Assembly (NCBI RefSeq): GCF_030269125.1
Contig: NZ_BSSM01000001.1
Coordinates: 124,001 to 188,000, forward strand
Direction of reading: 5' to 3'
From: Streptomyces hygroscopicus subsp. hygroscopicus
GTDB lineage: Bacteria; Actinomycetota; Actinomycetes; Streptomycetales; Streptomycetaceae
Length of the DNA: 64,000 nucleotides
Numbering within the stretch: the stretch's first letter is position 1; each line of letters starts with the position of its first letter. The position numbers were made by a program, and so were the translations under genes. A model generated the notes under the pieces. It ran no database searches, had not been told where the DNA came from, and was given only the letters and a program-made list of their open reading frames with translations. Of this stretch, positions 25,650 through 34,253 are shown piece after piece.

Positions 25650-26726
25650 ATGGAGCTGCCCGTCATGCCGCCCGTGAAGCCGATGCTCGCCAAGTCGGTG
25701 GCGAGGATCCCGCCGGGCATGCACTACGAGGCGAAGTGGGACGGGTTCCGTTCGATCGTGTTCCGCGACGGCGCCGAGATCGAGCTGGGCAGCCGCACCG
25801 GCAAGCCGCTGACCAGGTATTTCCCCGAGCTGGTCGAGGCGCTCGCACAGCGGCTGCCGCAGCGGTGCGTGCTCGACGGGGAGATCGTGATCGCGCGGGC
25901 CGGGCGGCTGGACTTCGACGCGCTGACCGAGCGGATCCATCCGGCCGCCTCCCGGGTGCGCATGCTCGCGGAGAAGACCCCGGCGTCCTTCGTCGCCTTC
26001 GACCTGCTCGCGCTGGACGACCACGCCCTGCTCGACGTGCCGCTCACCGACCGCCGGGCCCTGCTGGACCGGGCCCTCGCCGACGCCACCCCGCCGGTGC
26101 ACCTGGCACCCGCGACGACGGACCTCTCGGTGGCCGAGCGGTGGTTCGACCAGTTCGAGGGCGCCGGGCTCGACGGGATCGTGGCCAAGCCGCTCGACCT
26201 GCGCTACCGGCAGGACGAACGGGCCATGTTCAAGATCAAGCACGAGCGCACGGCCGATGTCGTGGTGGCCGGGTACCGGCTGCACAAGAGCGGCCCGGTG
26301 GTGGGCTCGCTGCTGCTGGGCCTGTACGACGACCACGGCGGGCTCCAGCACGTGGGCGTGTCGGCCGCCTTCCCCATGAAGCGGCGCGCCGAACTGGTCG
26401 AGGAGCTGGCACCGCTGCGGATGGACGATGTCGCCGGACACCCGTGGGCGGCCTGGTCCGAGGAGGCCGCGCACGAGACCGCCCGGCTGCCCGGCGCGCC
26501 GAGCCGCTGGTCCGGCAAGAAGGACCTGTCGTGGGTGCCGCTGCGCCCCGAGCGGGTCGCCGAGGTCGCCTACGACCACATGGAGAACGGGCAGCGCTTC
26601 AGGCACACCGCCCGTTTCCGCCGCTGGCGCCCCGACCGCACCCCCGAGAGCTGCACCTACGCCCAGCTGGAGGAGCCGGTGCGCTACGACCTCGCGGAGA
26701 TCCTCGGCGAGAAGGACCGGGAATGA
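25650..26726 (+). CDS. ligC: ATP-dependent DNA ligase (LigC type)
   Basis: A 358-residue ATP-dependent ligase. Motif I with the adenylated lysine is YEAKWDGFRSIVF at about residue 28. Motif III is ASFVAFDLLALDD, motif IV GLDGIVAKPLDLRY and motif V RAMFKIKHERTADVVVAGYR. The C-terminal OB-fold ends with the HTARFRRWRPDR segment. It seals nicks during repair and corresponds in size to mycobacterial LigC, which works with PolD-like polymerases. Divergent from the polD-type gene; the stop is one base from the stop of the convergent dehydrogenase gene. The ATG of MELPVMPPVKPML matches the usual family N-terminus. Confidence 0.92.
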   Translation: MELPVMPPVKPMLAKSVARIPPGMHYEAKWDGFRSIVFRDGAEIELGSRTGKPLTRYFPELVEALAQRLPQRCVLDGEIVIARAGRLDFDALTERIHPAASRVRMLAEKTPASFVAFDLLALDDHALLDVPLTDRRALLDRALADATPPVHLAPATTDLSVAERWFDQFEGAGLDGIVAKPLDLRYRQDERAMFKIKHERTADVVVAGYRLHKSGPVVGSLLLGLYDDHGGLQHVGVSAAFPMKRRAELVEELAPLRMDDVAGHPWAAWSEEAAHETARLPGAPSRWSGKKDLSWVPLRPERVAEVAYDHMENGQRFRHTARFRRWRPDRTPESCTYAQLEEPVRYDLAEILGEKDRE

Positions 26727-26727
26727 G

Positions 26728-27918
26728 CTAGGGCTTCATGAGGATCTTGATCGCGCCGTCCTCCTTGCGCTGGAACATCTCGTAGGCGTGCGGTGCCTCG
26801 GACAGCGGCAGCCGGTGGGTGGCGAAGTCCTCCACGCCGAGGGGGTCCTCGTCGGTCAGGTACGGCATGACCTGATCGCTCCAGCGGCGGACGTTGGCCT
26901 GGCCCATGCGCATCTGGATCTGCTTGTCGAACAGGGTGAGCAGCGGGATCGGGTCGGCCATGCCGCCGTACACGCCGCTCAGCGAGATGGTGCCGCCCCG
27001 GCGCACCAGGTCGATCGCCATGTACAGCGCGCCGAGCCGGTCGACGCTGAAGCGTTCCGCCAGGGGCGCGCCGATCGCGCGCGGCATGAGGGCCGTGGCC
27101 TGCTGGGCGAGTCGGGCGGCGGCGCTGCCGTGGGCCTCGGTGCCGACGGCGTCGATCACCGCGTCCGGGCCCCGGCCGCCGGTCTCGTCCTTGATCGCGT
27201 GGACCAGCGCCTTCTCGTCGTCGAAGGCCCTGAGGTCGTACGTCTTCACGCCCAGCCGGCCCGCCCGCGCGAGCCGTTCGGGCACGAGGTCGATACCGAA
27301 GACCTGTTCCGCGCCGCGTGCCCTGGCGATCCGGCAGGACATGTCGCCGATCGGACCGAGGCCGAGCACCGCGACGCTGCCGCCGGGCGGGACGGACGCG
27401 TACTCGACCGCCTGCCAGGCGGTGGGCAGCACGTCGGAGAGGTAGACGAAGCGGTCGTCCGGCGGGCCCTCGGGCACCTTCATCGGGCCGAACTGCGCCT
27501 GCGGCACGCGCAGATACTCGGCCTGGGCGCCCGGTACCGCCCCGTACAGCCGGGTGTAACCGAACAGGGCCGCGCCCATGCCCTCGCCGGTGACCTGCGT
27601 GGTCTCGCACTGGGTGGTGAGCCCGGCCGAGCACATGAAGCAGTGCCCGCAGGAGATCTGGAACGGCACCACGACCCGGTCGCCGGGCCGCAGGCCGGTC
27701 ACCTCCGAGCCGACCTCCTCCACGATGCCCATGGGTTCGTGGCCGAGGATGTCGCCCGGGGTCATGAACGGCGTGAGCACCTCGTACAGGTGCAGGTCCG
27801 AGCCGCACAGCCCGCTCGACGTCACGCGGATGACGGCGTCGGTGGGTTCCTCGATCCTGGGGTCGGGCACGTCCTCCACCCGCACGTCCCGCCTGCCCTG
27901 CCAGGTGACTGCCTTCAT
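26728..27918 (-). CDS. Zinc-dependent alcohol/formaldehyde dehydrogenase family protein
   Basis: A 396-residue medium-chain dehydrogenase. Catalytic zinc ligands lie in SSGLCGSDLHLY and GHEPMGIVEEVG. The structural zinc lobe is SCGHCFMCSAGLTTQC, slightly atypical in spacing. The NAD-binding motif is VAVLGLGPIGDMSCRIARAR. The long insertion and the GDRVVVPFQISCGHC pattern resemble glutathione-independent formaldehyde dehydrogenases and similar Streptomyces proteins. It oxidises or reduces an alcohol or aldehyde with NAD(P); the substrate is unknown. The ATG of MKAVTWQGRRDVRVEDVPDP is the family start. Monocistronic and convergent with ligC. Confidence 0.9.
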   Translation of the reverse strand: MKAVTWQGRRDVRVEDVPDPRIEEPTDAVIRVTSSGLCGSDLHLYEVLTPFMTPGDILGHEPMGIVEEVGSEVTGLRPGDRVVVPFQISCGHCFMCSAGLTTQCETTQVTGEGMGAALFGYTRLYGAVPGAQAEYLRVPQAQFGPMKVPEGPPDDRFVYLSDVLPTAWQAVEYASVPPGGSVAVLGLGPIGDMSCRIARARGAEQVFGIDLVPERLARAGRLGVKTYDLRAFDDEKALVHAIKDETGGRGPDAVIDAVGTEAHGSAAARLAQQATALMPRAIGAPLAERFSVDRLGALYMAIDLVRRGGTISLSGVYGGMADPIPLLTLFDKQIQMRMGQANVRRWSDQVMPYLTDEDPLGVEDFATHRLPLSEAPHAYEMFQRKEDGAIKILMKP

Positions 27919-28152
27919 GGGTCGCGCTCCCTCGCTCGCGTGTACTGGTCGCGTCCGCCCGCTGGTCGTACGGCCGCTCCTGCCTGCCGCGTGTGCGCCT
28001 GTCCGCCCTGGCGCGTCCGTTTCGCGGTGGCCTCCGGGTACCCGTGCCTCCGGGCCGCGAACCACCTGGTGGGCGCGGTGCGGTGCGGGACGTGGGCGGA
28101 GGGGGTATGACCCGCGTGAACGCACGAGCGAATGGCGAACGAGGTGGCGGGT

Positions 28153-29109
28153 GTGACCGGGAGACGTGGTCCGCGAAGAGGTCTGATGACGGCGGTCGTC
28201 CTGGCCGCCGCCCTGACGGCCGGGTGCGGCGGGCACGGCGGGCGGCATGACACCGGCCCGGTCCCGACCCGGCCTCCGGCCTCCACCCCCGTGGGCGGTT
28301 CCCCCCTCGCGGTGAAGATCGACAACGTGCCGGCGGCCCGCCCGCAGACCGGCCTCGACGCCGCCGACGTGGTGTACGCGGAGCAGGTCGAGGGCGGTCT
28401 GAGCCGGCTGATGGCGGTGTACGCGAGCCGGCTGCCGAGCGCCGTCGGGCCGGTGCGCAGCGCCCGCGAGTCCGATCTGGAACTGCTCAACCAGTTCGAC
28501 CGGCCGTATCTGGCCTTCTCCGGCGCCCAGCGCAAGCTGCTGCCGCTGATCGACCGGGCTCCGGTGCGGCCCGAGTCACCCGACACGGACCCCGGCGCCT
28601 ACTACCGGGACAGCGCGCGGGCCGCACCGCACAACCTGTTCGTACGCCCCGCGCGCCTACTGCACTCCGCCCCGGGCGAGGGCGCGCTGACCACGGGTTT
28701 CCGCTACGGCCCCGCCCCTGCCGGCGGTACCCCAGTGACCTCGCGCACCGTGCGCTACCCGGCGGCCCGCTTCACCTTCACCTGGTCGCCCGCCCGGCAC
28801 GGCTGGCTGATCGCGATGGACGGCACCCCCACGGTCACGACGGACGGCCCCCGCCCGGCCCCGCCGACGGTCGTCGTCCAGTACGTCGACATCCGCGACT
28901 CGCCGTACCACGACGTCCTCGGCAACCCCACCCCCTACACCGAGACGGTCGGCTCCGGGAAGGCGGAGGTGCTGCGCGACGGACGTTCCTTCACCGCCAC
29001 CTGGTCACGCCCGGCGGCGAACGGCGGTACGGCGTTCACCGGGCCGGACGGCGCGCCGCTGGACTTCGCCGCCGGGCAGGTGTGGGTGGTGTTCGCGCGG
29101 GCGCGGTGA
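28153..29109 (+). CDS. DUF3048 (YerB-like) lipoprotein
   Basis: A 318-residue protein with a lipoprotein signal (AVVLAAALTAGCGG, lipobox LTAGC), so it is anchored outside the membrane. The body carries the DUF3048 signatures VKIDNVPAARPQTGLDAADV, YAEQVEGGLSRLMAVYAS, GPVRSARESDLELLNQFDRP and the C-terminal FTGPDGAPLDFAAGQVWVVF. The YerB family function is unknown. GTG at 28153 chosen for GAGG eight bases before; ATG at 28132 also fits. An out-of-frame ATG at 28107 has an even stronger ribosome-binding site (see rejected items). Its stop faces the end of the LAL-type gene 13 bp away. Confidence 0.88.
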   Translation: MTGRRGPRRGLMTAVVLAAALTAGCGGHGGRHDTGPVPTRPPASTPVGGSPLAVKIDNVPAARPQTGLDAADVVYAEQVEGGLSRLMAVYASRLPSAVGPVRSARESDLELLNQFDRPYLAFSGAQRKLLPLIDRAPVRPESPDTDPGAYYRDSARAAPHNLFVRPARLLHSAPGEGALTTGFRYGPAPAGGTPVTSRTVRYPAARFTFTWSPARHGWLIAMDGTPTVTTDGPRPAPPTVVVQYVDIRDSPYHDVLGNPTPYTETVGSGKAEVLRDGRSFTATWSRPAANGGTAFTGPDGAPLDFAAGQVWVVFARAR

Positions 29110-29122
29110 GCAGGACCGGATG

Positions 29123-31618
29123 TCACAGCATCCTGCCCGTCTCCAGCGCCTTGCGCGCCTGTGCCACCAGGCCGTCCGCCCCGCAGAAGCGGGCCAGGTC
29201 GAGGCCCCGGTCCAGGTCGGCGGCGGAGCGGGCGAGGATGCCGTACTCGATGCGGGCGGCGGCGTGTTCGTACTGGGAGGGTGATGCCTCCAGGTAGGTG
29301 ACGGCGCGGCCCGCGAGTTGGAGGGCGCGGCTGCCGGTTTCGAGGGCGGCGGCACAGCGCAGGGCCTCGCCGATCGCGGTGTCCGTGCCGAAGCGCTCGG
29401 CCTGCCGGCGGGCGTCGGCGGCGAGCCGCCGGCTGCGCGCCGGGTCCTGGCCCGCGAGGGCCTTGGCGAGGTCGACCGACCAGGGTGCGAGGACCGGGTT
29501 GTGGCCGCCCCGGGAGACGGCGGTCTTCTCCGCGGCCTCCAGTTCGTCGACGCCCTCCTCGGTGCGGCCGACGGCGAGCAGCAGGCGGCCGCGCACCGAG
29601 CGGACGTCGGGGAGCACGATGGTGGAGGGATAGGGCGGTGCGAAGCCGTACTGCTCGGCGACCGCCCAGGCCTCCTGGGCCCGGCCGCGGGCGAGCAGGG
29701 TGTCGACCAGTCCGCACGTGGCCGACCAGTGCAACGGCAGTCGGCGGCCCACGCGTTCGGCGAGGACGAGGGCCTCGCGCAGATTCGCCTCGGCGTCCCT
29801 GAGCCGGCCCTGTCTGCGGTAGGCGAGGCCCAGGTAGGCGTTGGCCAGCGAGAGGTGTCCGCCGTGCCAGCCCGCGCCGGTGTAGACGCGCAGCGCCTCG
29901 GAGAACAGGCTTTCGGCGCGGTCGAGCCGGTCGGTGTAGACGTAGGCGCTGCCGAGCATCATCAGCAGTTCGATGCCCCACTCCCGGTCGGTCCAGCCGA
30001 GGCCGGGCGCGAGCCGGCCGTTGACGAGGGCCCGGTCGCACAGTTCGACGATCTCGGCGGCGCTCTCGCCGTGCGCCATGGCGTCGAAGCCGCGCAGGAT
30101 CAGCAGCGCGCGTTCGGTGTTGTCCCGGCCGGCGCAGGTGGCGGCGAGTTCGGCGAGGCTGCGGGAGCGGGCCGGGGCGACGGTCTCGCCGTGGATGCCC
30201 TCCCACATGTACTGGAATGCCTGCAACCGCATCCGCACGGGCCCCGGCTCGTGCCGGGCGGCCTCGGCCTCGATGGTGCGGACGGCCTCCTCCAACTGGT
30301 CGTTGTGGAGCAGGGCCTGGGAGAGGCGGACCACGGCGTCGACGCGGTCGCGGCCGTCGAGCCCGCGCATGCCGAGTGCGTTGCGCAGATGGCAGACGGT
30401 GACGGCGGGCGCGGTGAGCAGCGTGGCGCAGCCGAGTTCGTAGAGGACGTGGGCGTGGATGTCGGGCCGGGGCGGCTCTTCCAGTGCGCGTTCGAGACAG
30501 ACGCGGGCGGCGTCGGGCGCGCCGACGGCGAGGTGTTCGCGGGCGGCCTCGCGGAGCCGCTCGACCAGTCTCTCGTCGGCCTCCGGGTGCACTTCGAGCA
30601 GGTGCCGGGCGGCCTCGGCGGCGCCCCGGCCCAGTTCGGTGACGATCTCGGCGGCGACACCGTGCATGGCGGTGCACACGCCCGGCGGGATGGAGTTGTA
30701 GACGGCGGAGGCGATGAGCGGATGCACGAACTCCAGGTCGCCGCCCCGGTGTTCGGTGGCCGCGGAATCGGGTGTGGTGAGGATGCGCGCGGTGCGCAGC
30801 AGGCCGGCGCAGTGCCGGGCGGTGTCGTCGTCCATGGTGGCGAGGCGGGCGGCCGACTCCAGGGTGATGCCGGTGCCGAGGACGGCGGCGGCCCAGGCGA
30901 ACTGGGTGGCCTGGAAGCCGAGTTCCCTGATCCGGTCGACCAGTCCGCCGCCGCGGGCGGCGCGGTTGAGGGCGCGGAGTTCCCCGGCGCGGGCCTCCAC
31001 CGGCGCCAGTTCGCTCTCCTGCACCTTGGCGAGGAGTTCGACGGCGTCGTACGGGTTGCCCGCGGTCACGGCCCAGACCTCGCGGCAGAACGCGTCGTCG
31101 GCGTGCGGGCCGAGGGTGGCACGGGTGAGTCCGGCCGCGGCGTCGGGGGTGAGGGCGCGCAGGTTGTTGACGGGCAGGCTCGCGGCGGCGGCGATCGCGT
31201 CGAGGTGGCGGGCGCTCTCCCCGCTGACGTCACCGGGCCGGCGGGCGACCACGACGAGCACGGACAGGTCGTGCAGGCGTTCGGCGAAGGCGGCGAGCCA
31301 GCGCAGGGTCTCCTGGTCGGCCCAGTGCGCGTCGTCGATCAGCAGCACGAGCGGCCATTCGCGGCGGGCGAGCCGGCGCACGGCGGCGACGAGACCGTCG
31401 CACACGTACTGCGGGTCGGCGCTCTCCTCCTGCGGTTCGGCTATCCCGAGGGCGGGGCCGGCGATGTCGTACCAGTCGCCGAGGTACTCGCGGGCCTCCT
31501 CGGGCAGCAGCGACAGCAGGGCGGGCTGGAGCAACTGCCGCACGACGTTGAAGGGCACGGACCTCAGGGTCTCCGCGCCGCGGGTGTACCACACGGTGCA
31601 GCCGCTGCGTTCGGCCAT
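29123..31618 (-). CDS. LAL-type AAA/TPR regulator lacking P-loop start and HTH (probably decayed)
   Basis: An 831-codon frame whose first usable start is ATG 31618 (MAERSGCTVWYTRG). The protein looks like the ATPase plus TPR part of a LuxR-family LAL (MalT-like) regulator. It has Walker B LVLLIDDAHWADQETLRWLA, then many helical repeats (ANAYLGLAYRRQGRLRDAEA). The Walker A motif RGEAGLGKTALL is encoded just upstream at about 31625-31690 in the same frame, but no ATG, GTG or TTG exists between it and the in-frame stop at 31859-31861. The C-terminus stops at ARKALETGRML without the LuxR helix-turn-helix. It therefore appears truncated at both ends and is unlikely to be a working regulator. Confidence 0.7.
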   Translation of the reverse strand: MAERSGCTVWYTRGAETLRSVPFNVVRQLLQPALLSLLPEEAREYLGDWYDIAGPALGIAEPQEESADPQYVCDGLVAAVRRLARREWPLVLLIDDAHWADQETLRWLAAFAERLHDLSVLVVVARRPGDVSGESARHLDAIAAAASLPVNNLRALTPDAAAGLTRATLGPHADDAFCREVWAVTAGNPYDAVELLAKVQESELAPVEARAGELRALNRAARGGGLVDRIRELGFQATQFAWAAAVLGTGITLESAARLATMDDDTARHCAGLLRTARILTTPDSAATEHRGGDLEFVHPLIASAVYNSIPPGVCTAMHGVAAEIVTELGRGAAEAARHLLEVHPEADERLVERLREAAREHLAVGAPDAARVCLERALEEPPRPDIHAHVLYELGCATLLTAPAVTVCHLRNALGMRGLDGRDRVDAVVRLSQALLHNDQLEEAVRTIEAEAARHEPGPVRMRLQAFQYMWEGIHGETVAPARSRSLAELAATCAGRDNTERALLILRGFDAMAHGESAAEIVELCDRALVNGRLAPGLGWTDREWGIELLMMLGSAYVYTDRLDRAESLFSEALRVYTGAGWHGGHLSLANAYLGLAYRRQGRLRDAEANLREALVLAERVGRRLPLHWSATCGLVDTLLARGRAQEAWAVAEQYGFAPPYPSTIVLPDVRSVRGRLLLAVGRTEEGVDELEAAEKTAVSRGGHNPVLAPWSVDLAKALAGQDPARSRRLAADARRQAERFGTDTAIGEALRCAAALETGSRALQLAGRAVTYLEASPSQYEHAAARIEYGILARSAADLDRGLDLARFCGADGLVAQARKALETGRML

Positions 31619-31707
31619 GCGGCGGATCTCGGTCAGCAGCGCGGTCTTGCCGAGGCCGGCCTCGCCGCGGAAGACCAGCAGCCCGCCCGGCGGACGGAGC
31701 GTCAGCG

Positions 31708-33003
31708 GTGACCGGGACGAGGCGGGTCGCGCGGGGGCGTACGGCGCGGCGCGGCCCCGCGGTGCGGGCGGTGGCGGCGGGTTCGGTCGGGAACTTCGTG
31801 GAGTGGTACGAGTTCGCCGTCTACGGCTTTCTCGCCACCGTGCTCGCCGAGCGCTTCTTCACCCCGGCGGGCGGCGGCGCGGTGGAGGGGCTGGTGCGGA
31901 CGTACGCCTCCTTCGCGCTCGCGTTCTTCTTCCGGCCGCTCGGCGCGGTCCTGTTCGGCCGGCTGGGCGACCGGTACGGGCGGCGGCCGGTGCTGATCGG
32001 GGTGGTGGCGCTGATGTCGGGCGCGACGGCGCTGATCGGCGCGCTGCCGACGTACGGCACGGTGGGCGCCCTCGCGCCGTGGCTGCTCACCTTCCTGCGG
32101 GTCGTCCAAGGGCTGGCCGCGGGAGGGGAGTTCGGGGGCGCGGTCGCGGTGCTGACGGAGTTCGCCCCGCCGGGGCGGCGCGGGCTGTACGGGGCGTGGC
32201 AGTCCTTCACGGTGGCGCTGGGCCTGCTGGGCGGTGCGGCCGTCACGGCGGTGACGGCCGCGGTGCTGGGCACGGACCGGCTGTCCGCGTGGGGATGGCG
32301 GCTGCCGTTCCTGCTGGCCGTGCCGTTGGGCCTGCTGGCGCTGTGGCTGCGGACCGGTCTCGCGGAGTCGCCGGAGTTCCTGGAGCGGCCGCGGTCCGGG
32401 ACACGGCCGGGCCGGGGCGCGGTCATGCTGGCGGCGGGACGGGTGATGGGCTGGGCGGCGGCCGGTTACACCTTCCTCGTGGTGCTGCCGTCCTACCTCC
32501 AGACCGCGCTGCACGCGGGCTTCGGGCAGGCGCTGCCGGCCGCGGCGGTGGCCAACGCGGGATTCGCCGCGGCGATCCTGCCCGCGGGGGCACTCAGCGA
32601 CCGGGTGGGGCGCCGGCCGGTGCTGATCGCGGGCGCGGTGCTGGTGGTGGCGACCGCGCTGCCGGTGCTCGACCTCCTCCGGGACCCGGGTACCTCGCCG
32701 GCGGCGAAGGCGGGCGCGCTGGCGGGCGCCGGCGCAGTGGTGGGACTGATGGCGGGCCCCGGCCCCGCCCTCCTCGCCGAGATGTTCCCCTCCCACGTCC
32801 GCTGGACGGGGCTCGGCCTCGCCTACGCCCTGTCCAACGCGGTCTTCTCGGGCTGCGCCGGCCTGATCGTCACGGAGGCGGTACGACGGACCGGGGACCC
32901 GGACGTCCCCGGGTACTACGCGGCGGGGGCCTGCGCGGTGAGCGCGCTGGCGCTGCTGAAGAGGGCACCGGGGGAAGGGAATCGGAGGAAACGGTGCGAG
33001 TGA
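31708..33003 (+). CDS. MFS transporter of the metabolite:H+ symporter (MHS) family
   Basis: A 431-residue, 12-helix transporter. The MHS signatures are SVGNFVEWYEFAVYGFLATV at the first helix, the loop motif GRLGDRYGRRPVL between helices 2 and 3, LRVVQGLAAGGEFGGAVAVL and its repeat GALSDRVGRRPVLIAG. It probably imports an organic acid, polyol or osmolyte with protons. GTG start with GGAG about eight bases upstream; its 5' end lies on top of the truncated end of the divergent LAL gene. The stop overlaps the anmK start by ten bases, so the two genes are coupled and the substrate may relate to cell-wall recycling (inference). Confidence 0.88.
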   Translation: MTGTRRVARGRTARRGPAVRAVAAGSVGNFVEWYEFAVYGFLATVLAERFFTPAGGGAVEGLVRTYASFALAFFFRPLGAVLFGRLGDRYGRRPVLIGVVALMSGATALIGALPTYGTVGALAPWLLTFLRVVQGLAAGGEFGGAVAVLTEFAPPGRRGLYGAWQSFTVALGLLGGAAVTAVTAAVLGTDRLSAWGWRLPFLLAVPLGLLALWLRTGLAESPEFLERPRSGTRPGRGAVMLAAGRVMGWAAAGYTFLVVLPSYLQTALHAGFGQALPAAAVANAGFAAAILPAGALSDRVGRRPVLIAGAVLVVATALPVLDLLRDPGTSPAAKAGALAGAGAVVGLMAGPGPALLAEMFPSHVRWTGLGLAYALSNAVFSGCAGLIVTEAVRRTGDPDVPGYYAAGACAVSALALLKRAPGEGNRRKRCE

Positions 33004-34160
33004 TCGGGTTGATGTCCGGGACGTCGTACGACGCCGTCGACGCGGCGGCCTGCGATCTGCGGCTGGACGGGGACACGCTGGCGCTGCGGCCGCTCGGGAT
33101 GGTCGGCGCGCCGTACGAGGAGCCGCTGCGCGCGGAGCTCGCGAAGGCGCTGCCGCCCGCGCGGACCGGGCTCGGCACGGTGTGCCGGCTGGACACCGGG
33201 ATCGGGCAGGCGTTCGCCGCGGCGGCGGTGCGGGCGGACCGCGAACTGTGCGACGGACGGGCGGAGTTGGTGGCCTCGCACGGGCAGACGGTCTATCACT
33301 GGGTCGCGGGCGGGCGGGTGCACGGGACGTTGCAGCTCGGGCAGCCCGCGTGGATCGCCGAGGCGACCGGGCTACCGGTGGTGGCCGACTTCCGGGCCCG
33401 GGACGTCGCGGCGGGCGGCCAGGGCGCGCCCCTGGTCAGCCTGGTCGACCTGCTGTGGCTGCGCGGCCGGCCGGGCCGCCCCGTGGCGCTCAACATCGGC
33501 GGCATCGCCAACCTGACCGCGCCGGACGGCACCGCCTTCGACACCGGGCCGGGATGCGCGCTCCTCGACGCGGCGGCACGGGAGTTCAGCGGCGGGCGGC
33601 TGGCCTACGACGCGGACGGCGCCCTCGCCGCGCGCGGCCGGCCCGACCCGCGGCTGCTGGAACGGCTGCTCGCGGAGCCGTACTACTCCCTGCCGGCGCC
33701 CCGCACCACCGGCAAGGAGCTGTTCCACGCCGGGTACCTGCGGGCCGCCGGCGCCTTCGGCGGGGGCCGACCGGAGGACGTCCTCGCCACGCTCACGCTG
33801 CTCACGGCGCGGACGGTCGCGGACGCGGTGCGGTCCGTCGGCGCGACGGAGGTGATCGCGTCCGGCGGCGGCGTGCGCAACCCGGTGCTCGTGCGCCTGC
33901 TCCGGGAACTGCTCGGCGAGGTCCCGCTGCGCTCCTCGGACGAGTGGGGGCTGCCCGCCGCCGCGAAGGAGGCGTACGCCTTCGCGGTACTCGGCTTCCT
34001 CACCGCGCACGGCCTGGCGGGCACCGATCCGCGCAGCACGGGGGCGCGGCGGCCGAGCGTGCTGGGGTCGGTGACGCCGGGGCGGGACGGGTTCCCGGTG
34101 CCGGCGCCCGCGGCCGGCGCGCCGGCGCGGTTGGTGGTGGAGGACGGGGAAGGGAGATAG
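32994..34160 (+). CDS. anmK: Anhydro-N-acetylmuramic acid kinase
   Basis: A 388-residue kinase of the AnmK family, which phosphorylates and hydrolyses 1,6-anhydroMurNAc to MurNAc-6-phosphate during peptidoglycan recycling. Signatures are VIGLMSGTSYDAVDAAACDL, ELVASHGQTVYHW, VADFRARDVAAGGQGAPLV, ALNIGGIANLTAPDG, FDTGPGCALLDA and TEVIASGGGVRNPVL. GTG start with a near-perfect GGAGGAAA site inside the end of the MFS gene. Translational coupling to an MHS transporter is suggestive of a cell-wall sugar route. All expected ATP-binding and substrate motifs are present. Confidence 0.93.
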   Translation: MRVIGLMSGTSYDAVDAAACDLRLDGDTLALRPLGMVGAPYEEPLRAELAKALPPARTGLGTVCRLDTGIGQAFAAAAVRADRELCDGRAELVASHGQTVYHWVAGGRVHGTLQLGQPAWIAEATGLPVVADFRARDVAAGGQGAPLVSLVDLLWLRGRPGRPVALNIGGIANLTAPDGTAFDTGPGCALLDAAAREFSGGRLAYDADGALAARGRPDPRLLERLLAEPYYSLPAPRTTGKELFHAGYLRAAGAFGGGRPEDVLATLTLLTARTVADAVRSVGATEVIASGGGVRNPVLVRLLRELLGEVPLRSSDEWGLPAAAKEAYAFAVLGFLTAHGLAGTDPRSTGARRPSVLGSVTPGRDGFPVPAPAAGAPARLVVEDGEGR

Positions 34161-34253
34161 CCGAGGAATTCCCGGAGTGAAATGTCCCGGGTCGACGGGA
34201 TTGGCGGCAGATCCTCTCATCGCGCTTTCACTGTTGCCTCATACGGTGGGGCC

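Noticed and set aside
28107..28250. Short ORF with a very strong RBS (GGAGGGGG before ATG 28107) overlapping the DUF3048 lipoprotein start
   Set aside because: The product is Arg/Gly-rich and ends inside the lipoprotein signal region; possibly a leader ORF, but nothing else supports it.
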